A DNA stretch of 9,500 nt from an uncultured Eubacteriales bacterium (GCA_900321145.1 ONVB01000185.1:1-9500), one strand, 5' to 3'; shown: positions 1 through 6,281, counted from the stretch's first letter. Numbers and translations are program-made. Notes: generated by a model from the sequence alone, not told the origin.

Positions 1-501
1 GAGGTATGAGCCTAAGAAACATAAGAAAATAAGAGCGAGCTGAATCTCGACGTCCTTGCTGTTGGTTTCGTTGATCTCGCCTCGGGAATGTCTCATGAAC
101 ACGGAGATAAGATTAACGATGGTGGCGCAGATGCCGGTGATCAAGATCAGCATCGGCTGGTGGAAGAGCACGAGAAGCGAGAGCATCGGAAGAATGTAGG
201 AAAAGACCATGGTTGTGCTTCCCGTGATCATTACAAATATATACATAATGAAATATCCGCTGACTATGAAGTACCTCAGGTTGTAGCTGTGCGGCTTGAT
301 CAGATAAGCGATAAAAACATTTGCCGCGGGAACTGCGGTGACTATCATAAAGATGATGAGATATGAAAGCTCGCGCTGCCCCTTCACAACCTCCATTACA
401 TAGCTTACGAAAAGTATGACCACAATAAGCAGCCATCCGTATACAAGATTCCGGTTTATTTTCTTAACGTGATTATCGTTCAAATCGTCGCCCTCCGCCA
501 T
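1..501 (-). CDS. Partial polytopic membrane protein, possibly N-terminal part of a chemoreceptor
   Basis: An open frame of 167 codons starts with ATG at 501 and runs leftward off the window without a stop, so only the N-terminal part is seen. After a hydrophilic start (about residues 1-18) come roughly six hydrophobic segments: about 20-37, 45-66, 76-92, 96-113, 117-136 and 152-167. A charged loop (about 138-151) precedes the last one. I associate this arrangement, including the stretches around YFIVSGYFIMYIF and LPMLSLLVLFHQP, with membrane sensor modules of Lachnospiraceae methyl-accepting chemotaxis proteins. That link is from memory, and no signalling domain (HAMP, MCP, GGDEF, kinase) lies inside the window. 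No clear Shine-Dalgarno precedes the ATG, but no better in-frame start exists upstream. It is divergent from the moxR operon. Confidence 0.6.
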   Translation of the reverse strand, partial: MAEGDDLNDNHVKKINRNLVYGWLLIVVILFVSYVMEVVKGQRELSYLIIFMIVTAVPAANVFIAYLIKPHSYNLRYFIVSGYFIMYIFVMITGSTTMVFSYILPMLSLLVLFHQPMLILITGICATIVNLISVFMRHSRGEINETNSKDVEIQLALIFLCFLGSYL

Positions 502-558
502 ATGCTGTTTATCATGATCAGTTTTCGTGCAAGCATGAAAACTTATGAACTTTTGATC

Positions 559-567
559 CTTATAACA
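559..567 (-). promoter_or_regulatory. Possible extended -10 box for the leftward membrane-protein gene
   Basis: On the minus strand the sequence reads TGTTATAAG, an extended -10 element (TGn then TATAAG). It lies about 58 bases upstream of the ATG at 501. The region 17 bases further upstream (CGTTTT) is a poor -35, so this would rely on the extended -10. Weak evidence. Confidence 0.3.
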
Positions 568-643
568 TATTATTTTAATAAAAAACGAATCAAACTACAA
601 GGAATATTTTTGGTCGGTTCATAAAATGTTCACGCTGTCGTAC

Positions 644-671
644 TTGCAAAATCACAAATTTGTGATAACAT
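644..671 (+). promoter_or_regulatory. Candidate promoter of the moxR/VWA operon
   Basis: TTGCAA (644-649) and TAACAT (666-671) are separated by 16 bases and match sigma-A -35 and -10 boxes at four of six positions each. Transcription would begin near 679 and leave a leader of about 50 nt. A second -10-like box, TATACT at 699-704, has a better hexamer but no -35 at proper distance and would put the start at the ribosome binding site. Confidence 0.4.
651..666. promoter_or_regulatory. Perfect 16-bp palindrome, candidate operator
   Basis: ATCACAAATTTGTGAT is its own reverse complement over all 16 bases. It fills the spacer of the candidate promoter (TTGCAA to TAACAT) and its last base overlaps the -10 box. 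This is where a dimeric repressor would block RNA polymerase. The half-site ATCACAAA does not match any regulator consensus I can assign securely; it has the TCACA/TGTGA halves of CRP-type sites but in the reversed arrangement. Confidence 0.5.
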
Positions 672-726
672 ATGAAAAGTTGTTAAAAGAAGCTTTTATA
701 TACTAAGCAAAAGGGAGTTTACGATC

Positions 727-1764
727 ATGGATTCTAATATCAACAATACCAACCCGAATACCCGACAGAATGCAGATAATAAAAATGTGATAACAAAGGA
801 ACAGTTCGAGTATGCGCAGGAGGCGATAACCAGGCTCTCGGATTATTATGATGCGAAGATGGTGGGACAGAGGAACTTAAAGTTCGCTTTGGTCGCAGCC
901 ATTCTTGCCGACGGACATGTGCTTCTCGAGTCTGTGCCGGGATTAGCGAAGACCACGGCTGCAAAGACCATCGCTGACGCCGTGGACGGCAAGTTCTCGC
1001 GTATCCAGTGTACACCGGATCTTCTTCCGAGTGATATCATAGGAACACAGATCTATAACCAGTCTACAGGTAAGTTCGAGACTACGCTCGGTCCGGTATT
1101 TGCGAACTTTGTTCTGCTCGATGAGGTAAACCGTTCTAGTGCAAAGACACAGAGTGCCATGCTCGAGGCCATGCAGGAAAGGCAGGTTACCATAGGCGGA
1201 GTTACCTACCGCATGCCGGATGATGTGTTTATAGTCATAGCTACCCAGAACCCCATAGAGCAGGAGGGTACCTATCTTCTGTCGGAAGCGCAGACAGACC
1301 GTTTCCTTATAAAGGAGAGGATCACATATCCCACACCCGATGAAGAAACAGAGATTTTGAACCGTATCGAGAGCGGTGTGATAACGAAGACACCGGCTGT
1401 GCTTTCCATAAAGGATATAGATAACCTTCAGGCGCTGACCGAGAAGATATATATAGATTCCGCCGTGAAGAAGTACATTTCGTTTATAACAAATGCGACA
1501 CGCCACGCCGAGAAGGTGCTTCCGGCCGAGCTTTCGAGATATGTAAGGCTTGGTGCCAGCCCGAGAGCCGCCATCGCATTTATGAAGATATCAAAGGCGG
1601 TTGCGCTTATAAATGGCCGTACTTATGTTACACCGGATGATGTGAAGCTTCTTGCGCACCAGGTATTGAGACACAGAATAGAACTCTCTTACTCTGCCGT
1701 AGCGGACGGAGTGGAGGTAGAGACTATAATAGACAGGATCGTGGGATCCATACAGACACCGTAA
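727..1764 (+). CDS. MoxR-family AAA+ ATPase
   Basis: 345 residues, normal for MoxR proteins. The AAA+ core carries a Walker A at 68-77 (ESVPGLAKTT, with K75 and T76), the stretch QCTPDLLPSDIIG (94-106) typical of the family, Walker B FVLLDEVNR (128-136, D132 E133), sensor 1 ATQNP (172-176), EGTYLLSEAQTDRF (180-193) and a sensor 2-like GASPRA (276-281). The first and third Walker A glycines are Ser69 and Ala74; Ala there is common in MoxR proteins. The first ~25 residues are Asn-rich and probably disordered. The start is supported by AGGGAG at 712-717, nine bases upstream of the ATG. Role from family knowledge: a cytoplasmic ATPase, probably a ring, that remodels or activates VWA-domain partners, two of which are encoded downstream. 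The specific gene name is uncertain, since MoxR subfamilies overlap. Confidence 0.95.
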   Translation: MDSNINNTNPNTRQNADNKNVITKEQFEYAQEAITRLSDYYDAKMVGQRNLKFALVAAILADGHVLLESVPGLAKTTAAKTIADAVDGKFSRIQCTPDLLPSDIIGTQIYNQSTGKFETTLGPVFANFVLLDEVNRSSAKTQSAMLEAMQERQVTIGGVTYRMPDDVFIVIATQNPIEQEGTYLLSEAQTDRFLIKERITYPTPDEETEILNRIESGVITKTPAVLSIKDIDNLQALTEKIYIDSAVKKYISFITNATRHAEKVLPAELSRYVRLGASPRAAIAFMKISKAVALINGRTYVTPDDVKLLAHQVLRHRIELSYSAVADGVEVETIIDRIVGSIQTP

Positions 1765-1768
1765 ATAT

Positions 1769-2644
1769 ATGAATTACGATTATCTCTCAAAAATACGCGC
1801 CAATATAGCGTTATATACGAATAAGATGACGTCTAACGTGTTAGACGGAGAGTTCAAGTCCATTTTCAGAGGACGCAGCCTGGACTTTGATGACTTAAGA
1901 GAGTACAGCTATGGCGACAATGTAAAGGACATAGACTGGAAATCGTCGTCGAAGACGGGAAAGATCCTGGTCAGAAGATATGTGGCTTACAGAAAGCACA
2001 ACATCCTTTTCGTGGGAGACTCGGGCATCAAGTTCACCGGAGATACCATGAAGGGGCAGAAGAAGAAGGACGTGGCCCTGACCGCATGCGGTACCATCGC
2101 CTATCTTGTAGACAGGCATGGCGATGATTTTGCTTTGCTTACGAGCGTGGACGACGGCTATGATTTCTCCTTCTTTAATTCGGGCGGGGCACATTTTGAG
2201 CATATCCTGACGGATTACGAGAAGTATATACTGAAGACTCCGAAGTATCCGATAGATGAGGTGCTCGAGTATGCGGCAGAGCAGATCAAGAGAAAGATGG
2301 TCATAGTCCTTATAACCGATATAGAGGGGCTGTCGAAGATAGATGAATCTCTGATCAGAAAGCTTACCGTGAACAACGATCTTCTCTGCGTAAATGTAAC
2401 GGACGCCTTCATGCACGGCGATGATGTATACGACGTGGACAGAAAGAGATACGAAGACAGATTTATCCTGAGGGACAGAAAGCTCTTCGAGGCGGAGAAA
2501 AGAATAAAGGACAGTATAGTGGAGCGGGCAGATGATATGTTTACCTCCTATGGCGCTACCATGGTCAGCATGAGCAGCGAGGAGGAGACGGTGGATAAGG
2601 TAGCCATGCTCTTTGAAAGGCACAGAAATGAAACCAACGGTTGA
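1769..2644 (+). CDS. DUF58 family protein (degenerate VWA-like)
   Basis: 291 residues starting four bases after the moxR stop codon. No clear Shine-Dalgarno is present, so translation is probably coupled to moxR. The DUF58 signature is clear at about 34-71: RGRSLDFDDLREYSYGD followed by the IDW motif (55-57) and LVRRY (67-71). The following VWA-like half has lost the metal-binding DxSxS: the equivalent strand reads FVGDSGIKF (81-89). A later strand, VIVLITDIEGL (178-188), fits the second VWA loop. No transmembrane segment is seen, so this is a soluble, probably membrane-associated protein, unlike the longer DUF58 proteins with two N-terminal membrane helices. DUF58 genes almost always accompany moxR and VWA genes, as here; their biochemical role is not established. 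Confidence 0.93.
   Translation: MNYDYLSKIRANIALYTNKMTSNVLDGEFKSIFRGRSLDFDDLREYSYGDNVKDIDWKSSSKTGKILVRRYVAYRKHNILFVGDSGIKFTGDTMKGQKKKDVALTACGTIAYLVDRHGDDFALLTSVDDGYDFSFFNSGGAHFEHILTDYEKYILKTPKYPIDEVLEYAAEQIKRKMVIVLITDIEGLSKIDESLIRKLTVNNDLLCVNVTDAFMHGDDVYDVDRKRYEDRFILRDRKLFEAEKRIKDSIVERADDMFTSYGATMVSMSSEEETVDKVAMLFERHRNETNG
2616..2620 (+). promoter_or_regulatory. Ribosome binding site deciding the start of the small TM protein
   Basis: AAAGG lies seven bases before the ATG at 2628, inside the end of the DUF58 gene. It supports ATG 2628 over the upstream in-frame TTG at 2613, which overlaps this site. Confidence 0.55.
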
Positions 2645-3104
2645 TCTTCAAATGGCATATAATTACAGACCGATCATCTATGTAATTGTCGGTTTGCTTT
2701 TGGCTGCGATCGTTTTGTCACAGATCATTTTAAGGCACAGGTTTAAGGACGTCCTGAAGGATAAGGGTGATCCAAAGCTTCAGCCTCCGAAGCCCGAGCA
2801 GCTTATCGTGATCAAGAGGCGATATGTGGAGAAGCTTATCAAGCTTGCAAATAAGATAGCGGAGGGCAAGGTGAGCGAAAGAAAAGCTTATCAGAGCCTC
2901 AGCATCCTCTTAAGAAGCTTTGTGTACGAAGCGACCAAGATAAGGGTGCAGGATTATACATTGACGGAGATAAGCCGTCTGGGGATGCCGAGACTCACAT
3001 CGCTTGTTTCGGAGTATTATGAGCCGGAGTTTGCAAGGCATTCCATGGCGGATCTGTCCGCCTCTTTGATGAGAACAAAGGGAGTGATAGAGGCATGGTA
3101 CTGA
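2628..3104 (+). CDS. Small one-TM protein of the MoxR/VWA operon (DUF4381-like position)
   Basis: 158 residues from the ATG at 2628, overlapping the DUF58 gene by 17 bases. One hydrophobic segment (about 15-35) is followed by a basic, helical domain of about 120 residues with conserved-looking stretches: IKRRYVEKLIKLANKIAEG, YQSLSILLRSFVYEAT and YTLTEI, ending YYEPEFA around 137-143. The predicted topology is N-terminus out, helical domain in the cytoplasm. In proteobacterial moxR operons the slot between DUF58 and the first VWA gene is held by a DUF4381 protein of similar size and architecture. I infer an equivalent role as a membrane adaptor between the soluble ATPase/DUF58 proteins and the VWA proteins, but I cannot confirm homology by eye. 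Its end overlaps the next gene by 10 bases. Confidence 0.85.
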   Translation: MKPTVDLQMAYNYRPIIYVIVGLLLAAIVLSQIILRHRFKDVLKDKGDPKLQPPKPEQLIVIKRRYVEKLIKLANKIAEGKVSERKAYQSLSILLRSFVYEATKIRVQDYTLTEISRLGMPRLTSLVSEYYEPEFARHSMADLSASLMRTKGVIEAWY

Positions 3105-4183
3105 AATACCCGCTTGTGATGTACATAGGCGTGCCCGTCGTTCTTCTGGCGGTTGCGGCGGTACATTTCATAAAACGAAAAAGAGAATACAGGTTCGGAG
3201 TCAGGGCGGCAAACACCTCCTTTATCAAGGCAGACAAGAGGTACAGGAGCATAAAGGCTTTCTACGGCACGGTAGCCGTACTGGCGGAGGCAGCTTTGGT
3301 GGTGTCGATGATCGCTTCGCTCGTACTTATAAGCAGGCCGGTGGTGACCGAGAGCCAGAGCAACGGAACGAAGAAGAGGGATATCTTCCTGTGCATGGAT
3401 GTGTCCTACTCCATATATGATCTGAATTACGACCTTGTCGACAGCCTCGAGGAGGTAGTAAAGAGCTTAGACGGTGACCGCTTCGGCGTGACCATATACA
3501 ACACCTCGTCCATACTCTATGTGCCTATGACGGATGATTATGACTTTATCATAAGCAAGCTCGAGGAGCTCAAGGATTACTTCGTGATGCAGAAGGAGTA
3601 CATGGCCAAGTATGAGGGCAAGTACTTCTCCGAGATTGACTATGATGCTTATATGGAGCTCAAGAACAAGCTTGATTACTATGATGCGGGTACGCTCATA
3701 AATAACTATCAGAAAGGAAGCTCCCTTATAGGAGAGGGGCTTGCGACAGCGCTTTACAGCTTTCCGAGACTTGATGAGCAGGACAGGACAAGGATCATAA
3801 TAATGTCTACGGACAATGCTCAGGAGGCTTTGTCAAAGCCGCTTGTCGAGGTGGAGGAGGCGTGTGACCTCTGCGCCGGACATGATATAAAGGTGTTTGG
3901 TATATTTCCCTCTAAGGAAAGCTTCTATTCGGGAAATCATGTAAGCTATGACAAGGCTATGAGTGAGCTTCAGGCCGCGGTTCAGGGAACCGGCGGAACC
4001 TTCTACAGAGAGAGCGATACACTGTCCGTTGCGGACATGGTGGATGATATAGAAAAGCAGGAAGCGCTGGTCGTGGACGAGATCACGGTCACAAGACTGG
4101 TGGACAAACCGGTGATACCGATGATAGTCCTTGCTTCCTCAATGATGATATTCTTTATGTGCGGAGTTGTGCTTAACCTATGA
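3095..4183 (+). CDS. Membrane-anchored VWA protein (BatA-like)
   Basis: 362 residues. The layout is BatA/BatB-like: two N-terminal hydrophobic segments (about 8-26 and 57-80), a VWA domain, and a C-terminal segment (about 339-360). The MIDAS metal site looks intact: D102-V-S104-Y-S106 (in CMDVSYSI), a GSSLIGEGLATAL stretch at 208-220 supplying Ser in place of the usual Thr, and STDN at 238-241 with D240. Between these lies an extended Tyr/Lys/Glu-rich segment (about 155-205) that seems longer than in typical BatA domains. The start overlaps the previous gene by 10 bases and has AGAGG just upstream. Its stop overlaps the next start in an ATGA. Inferred role: one of a pair of VWA proteins displayed at the membrane and acted on by the MoxR ATPase. 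BatA and BatB are hard to tell apart by eye, so no symbol is given. Confidence 0.9.
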   Translation: MVLKYPLVMYIGVPVVLLAVAAVHFIKRKREYRFGVRAANTSFIKADKRYRSIKAFYGTVAVLAEAALVVSMIASLVLISRPVVTESQSNGTKKRDIFLCMDVSYSIYDLNYDLVDSLEEVVKSLDGDRFGVTIYNTSSILYVPMTDDYDFIISKLEELKDYFVMQKEYMAKYEGKYFSEIDYDAYMELKNKLDYYDAGTLINNYQKGSSLIGEGLATALYSFPRLDEQDRTRIIIMSTDNAQEALSKPLVEVEEACDLCAGHDIKVFGIFPSKESFYSGNHVSYDKAMSELQAAVQGTGGTFYRESDTLSVADMVDDIEKQEALVVDEITVTRLVDKPVIPMIVLASSMMIFFMCGVVLNL

Positions 4184-5136
4184 TTACAAGACCTTTGCTC
4201 CCGCCGGTGGTGCTCGGCATAATAATTGCGGTTGTTTTCGCAGGTGTGCTGGTGGCCATCCTTAGGAGAAAAAACAGTTTAATAAAAAAGCTTGTCAGCG
4301 TGCTCAGGAATCTTGCGATATTCCTGCTTATATTCGTGATACTGTTAAGGCCAATGAACAGAAGATTTGACATGGACTTGGAGCTCAAGAACATAGATGT
4401 CCTTTTCGTGGTGGACACGACTATAAGCATGTGGGCCACAGACTACGGAAACGGAAGGACGAGGATACGCGGGGTGAGCGACAATGCCGCCTATATCATG
4501 CAGGAGCTTTCGGGCAGCAACTTTGGGCTTATAAGGTTCGATAACCGCTCACAGGTACTTGCTCCATTTACACAGGATATGGACAATGTGGACGATGCAT
4601 TTGCCACGCTCAGGGAACCTGACAGGTACTACGCAAGGGGCAGCTCTCCGAATGTTGTCTATGATGACCTCGAGAAGATGCTTGAATCCTCTGCGGCAAA
4701 GGAAGACAGGATGACGGTCCTCTTCTTCATAAGCGACGGAGAGATAACGGCGGAGGGGGAGACCTTGAGGGACTTCTCCGAACTCTCACAGTATGTGGAC
4801 GGAGGAGCGGTTCTCGGGTACGGTACCAAAGAGGGTGCTACCATGCAGGATGCAAACGGCATCATACGCGATCCCGAAACCTATACCGACGCTATATCAA
4901 AAATAGACGAAGATAACTTAAGAAAGCTGTCAGAGGATCTGGATATAGACTATATCCATATGGTGGATGACAAGAATGTGGCATATCTTTTAGAGACGAT
5001 AAAGTCAGGCTCCGTGTCCTATGTGGGCAACGAGGACGCGTATATCTATGACGATACCTATTACTGGTATGTGATACCTCTTGCAGCGTTGTTGCTGTGG
5101 GAGATGGTAGTTGTCTTAAGGGAAGGCAGACTGTAG
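4180..5136 (+). CDS. Second membrane-anchored VWA protein (BatB-like)
   Basis: 318 residues, starting in a 4-base ATGA overlap with the first VWA gene, so the two are probably made in coupled amounts. Hydrophobic segments lie at about 9-28, 41-57 and 296-313, framing the VWA domain. The MIDAS is D79-T-T81-I-S83 (VVDTTISMW), with Thr where Ser is usual, then RGSSP at 153-157 and the SDGE loop at 185-188. A GYGTKEGATM stretch (213-222) corresponds to the conserved glycine-rich turn found near the end of BatA/B VWA domains. Family knowledge suggests metal-dependent protein binding and complex formation with the first VWA protein. It lacks the C-terminal TPR region that some bacteria fuse to this gene; here the TPR protein is separate and downstream. 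Confidence 0.9.
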   Translation: MITRPLLPPVVLGIIIAVVFAGVLVAILRRKNSLIKKLVSVLRNLAIFLLIFVILLRPMNRRFDMDLELKNIDVLFVVDTTISMWATDYGNGRTRIRGVSDNAAYIMQELSGSNFGLIRFDNRSQVLAPFTQDMDNVDDAFATLREPDRYYARGSSPNVVYDDLEKMLESSAAKEDRMTVLFFISDGEITAEGETLRDFSELSQYVDGGAVLGYGTKEGATMQDANGIIRDPETYTDAISKIDEDNLRKLSEDLDIDYIHMVDDKNVAYLLETIKSGSVSYVGNEDAYIYDDTYYWYVIPLAALLLWEMVVVLREGRL

Positions 5137-5217
5137 ACGCGGTGTCATCAGAAGGAAGCGAAGACACGGTGTCAACAGGAGAGAGTTTGGACGTAGTGTC
5201 ATCCTGAGGAACGAAGT
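5137..5217 (+). repeat. Degenerate array with 27-bp period built on GTGTCA
   Basis: Three units begin at 5137 (ACGCGGTGTCATCA), 5164 (ACACGGTGTCAACA) and 5191 (ACGTAGTGTCATCC). The two spacings are exactly 27 bases, while the second half of each unit has diverged. The third unit continues into a full copy of the dispersed repeat described next. The array starts directly after the stop codon of the second VWA gene. Confidence 0.6.
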
Positions 5218-5229
5218 GACGAAGGATCT
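5196..5229 (+). repeat. Dispersed short repeat, ATCCT/AGGAT version
   Basis: This copy starts GTGTCATCCTGAGGAACGAA and ends GACGAAGGATCT. It is related to the copies at 6200-6227 and 6251-6278 but carries C and G where those have T and A, at positions that pair in the inverted ends (ATCCT with AGGAT). It lies in the operon gap between the second VWA gene and the TPR gene. Confidence 0.7.
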
Positions 5230-5257
5230 TAAAACGAAGTGACGAAGGATCTTAAAA
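5212..5257 (+). repeat. Two perfect 23-bp tandem copies upstream of the TPR gene
   Basis: The 23 bases at 5212-5234 (beginning CGAAGTGACGAAGGATC, ending TTAAAA) are repeated without change at 5235-5257. The unit is the distal part of the dispersed repeat plus its A-rich flank, so it looks like a local duplication. It ends 13 bases before the TPR gene start; the ribosome binding site AGAGG (5259-5263) follows directly. Confidence 0.9.
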
Positions 5258-5270
5258 AAGAGGAACAGAT

Positions 5271-6146
5271 ATGGCTTATATTTCTGAAGAGGAAAAAGAA
5301 CAGAGAAAAGCAAAAAGAAAGCGTGCGAAGGGCATAATCCTTGCTGCGAATATCATAGGCGTGATCGCTCTTGTTATAGCGCTCTTCTTCGGGGTGAGGA
5401 TAGGCATGAACCTTGTCTTTTTAAGCAAGTACAATAAAGGCGAGTACGACATGGAGACGGAGAAGAAGCTCTTGGGACCGCTTAACCTGGTGGAAAGCTA
5501 CCTGCCTTACTACAACCTGGGAAATGCCGCTTATAAGAGCGAGGACTATGACGAAGCGATAGCCGATTACAGGCTGGCTTTGGAGAAGAACCCTCCGAAG
5601 TATCTTGAGTGCCCTGTGAGGATCAACCTTGCACTGTCGATGATAAAGAAGATCAACTTTGATAATCTGACCACGGAGAAGAAGATACTGAATGCCATAA
5701 GGCAGCTTCAGGCGGCGAGAAATGTGCTCTGTGAGGATGGGTGTGCCAATCCGGATTATGTGGAAGGAGCCAAGGAGCAAAAGCCAATCAAGACCGAGGA
5801 TGGTAAGGAGATAATACCCGAGAAGGGACACAGCGATAAGGCCGAGCAGCTTAAAAAGGAGATAGACGAGGCAATCAAGTTCCTTGAGGATCTCCTGAAG
5901 CAGAACAGCCAGAGCTCACAGAACAATGACGGGCAGCAACAGCAGCCTCAGCAGCCGCAACAGGGCGATGACAAGCAGGATAACGGCGGGAACAGCAAGG
6001 ATCGTGAGGATGAGATAAGAGACAAGCTGAACGATCAAAAGGAAGACGCCATGGGAGAAAAGGCGGACGCCGAACAGCAGAAGGAGAACGAAGCCTCAAA
6101 GGGACAGGGCTCCGGAGCAAATAACTTCAACGGAAAAACATGGTAA
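5271..6146 (+). CDS. One-TM TPR protein (BatC-like)
   Basis: 291 residues. A basic N-terminus (KRKRAK around 15-20) precedes one membrane segment (about 21-43), so the rest should lie outside the cytoplasm. A recognisable TPR motif follows (about 78-111: YYNLGNAAYKSEDYDEAIADYRLALEKNP in substance), then a second helical pair (about 114-152). Two cysteines, C154 and C158, form a CX3C that could make a disulfide. The tail from about 211 is Gln-rich, then charged (KDREDEIRDKLNDQ), and probably disordered. The start has AGAGG seven bases upstream. It matches the BatC type of TPR protein that accompanies VWA genes. A 134-bp repeat-filled gap separates it from the second VWA gene, although the other genes overlap; read-through transcription is likely since no T-tract terminator is seen in the gap. 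Confidence 0.88.
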   Translation: MAYISEEEKEQRKAKRKRAKGIILAANIIGVIALVIALFFGVRIGMNLVFLSKYNKGEYDMETEKKLLGPLNLVESYLPYYNLGNAAYKSEDYDEAIADYRLALEKNPPKYLECPVRINLALSMIKKINFDNLTTEKKILNAIRQLQAARNVLCEDGCANPDYVEGAKEQKPIKTEDGKEIIPEKGHSDKAEQLKKEIDEAIKFLEDLLKQNSQSSQNNDGQQQQPQQPQQGDDKQDNGGNSKDREDEIRDKLNDQKEDAMGEKADAEQQKENEASKGQGSGANNFNGKTW

Positions 6147-6150
6147 AAAA

Positions 6151-6177
6151 AGATTCTTCGCAACGCTTGAGAATGAC
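6151..6177 (-). repeat. Dispersed short repeat, inverted diverged copy
   Basis: Read on the minus strand this is GTCATTCTCAAGCGTTGCG followed by AAGAATCT, differing from the copies at 6200 and 6251 in the central part only. The inverted ends ATTCT and AGAAT are kept. Confidence 0.75.
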
Positions 6178-6199
6178 GAACGTGTATCATCAATAACGT

Positions 6200-6227
6200 G
6201 TGTCATTCTGAGCGAAGCGAAGAATCT
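6200..6227 (+). repeat. Dispersed short repeat, 28-bp copy
   Basis: It begins GTGTCATTCTGAGCGAAGCG and ends AAGAATCT. It is identical over all 28 bases to 6251-6278. It contains the short inverted ends ATTCT and AGAAT around a CGAAGCGA-rich centre. Confidence 0.9.
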
Positions 6228-6250
6228 ATTTTTGTACCATATACTGCTCA

Positions 6251-6278
6251 GTGTCATTCTGAGCGAAGCGAAGAATCT
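6251..6278 (+). repeat. Dispersed short repeat, identical 28-bp copy
   Basis: This is a base-for-base copy of 6200-6227, 23 bases further on. It ends four bases before the stop codon of the leftward acyltransferase gene, so it would be the first thing transcribed after that gene. Confidence 0.9.
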
Positions 6279-6281
6279 TTT

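Larger units (their letters stand above)
502..726. other. Divergent intergenic promoter region
   Basis: This 225-bp AT-rich stretch separates two divergently transcribed genes. It must hold promoters for both. I see no convincing small ORF or RNA gene in it. It contains a perfect 16-bp palindrome, one plausible rightward promoter, and one extended -10 box for the leftward gene, listed separately. Confidence 0.6.
6145..6236. terminator. Bidirectional hairpin terminator made of two facing repeat copies
   Basis: The left arm (6151-6183) and right arm (6196-6227) are inverted copies of the dispersed repeat. They pair as AGATTCTTCGC (11 bp), a 2-base mismatch, CGCT, a small bulge, AGAATGAC (8 bp), another mismatch and ACGT, around a 12-nt loop (6184-6195). 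On the plus strand the stem is followed by TATTTTT (6227-6233). On the minus strand it is followed by seven T, the complement of 6145-6151. It sits between the convergent TPR and plsC-type genes, where a two-way terminator is expected. Confidence 0.75.

Noticed and set aside
113..436. 107-codon minus-strand frame and an overlapping plus-strand frame (88-366)
   Set aside because: The true reading frame here is the uninterrupted minus-strand frame from 501 to the window edge, which encodes regular hydrophobic segments. The others are His/Arg-rich shadows of it.
943..1506. 187-codon open frame on the minus strand inside the moxR gene
   Set aside because: It lies fully antisense to a clear AAA+ ATPase, has no ribosome binding site or recognisable domain, and its composition is that of a shadow frame.
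1895..2623. 242-codon minus-strand frame antisense to the DUF58 gene
   Set aside because: Its residues mirror the DUF58 codons. The plus strand carries the conserved family motifs.
5137..5270. Possible insertion sequence remnant in the operon gap
   Set aside because: There is no transposase fragment or long terminal inverted repeat. Only short repeat units and a tandem duplication are present.
6200..6278. Two identical 28-bp repeats with a 23-bp spacer, resembling a minimal CRISPR array
   Set aside because: There are only two direct copies, a related copy lies inverted beside them and others are scattered at 5196 and 9415, and no cas gene is near. It is a dispersed intergenic repeat.
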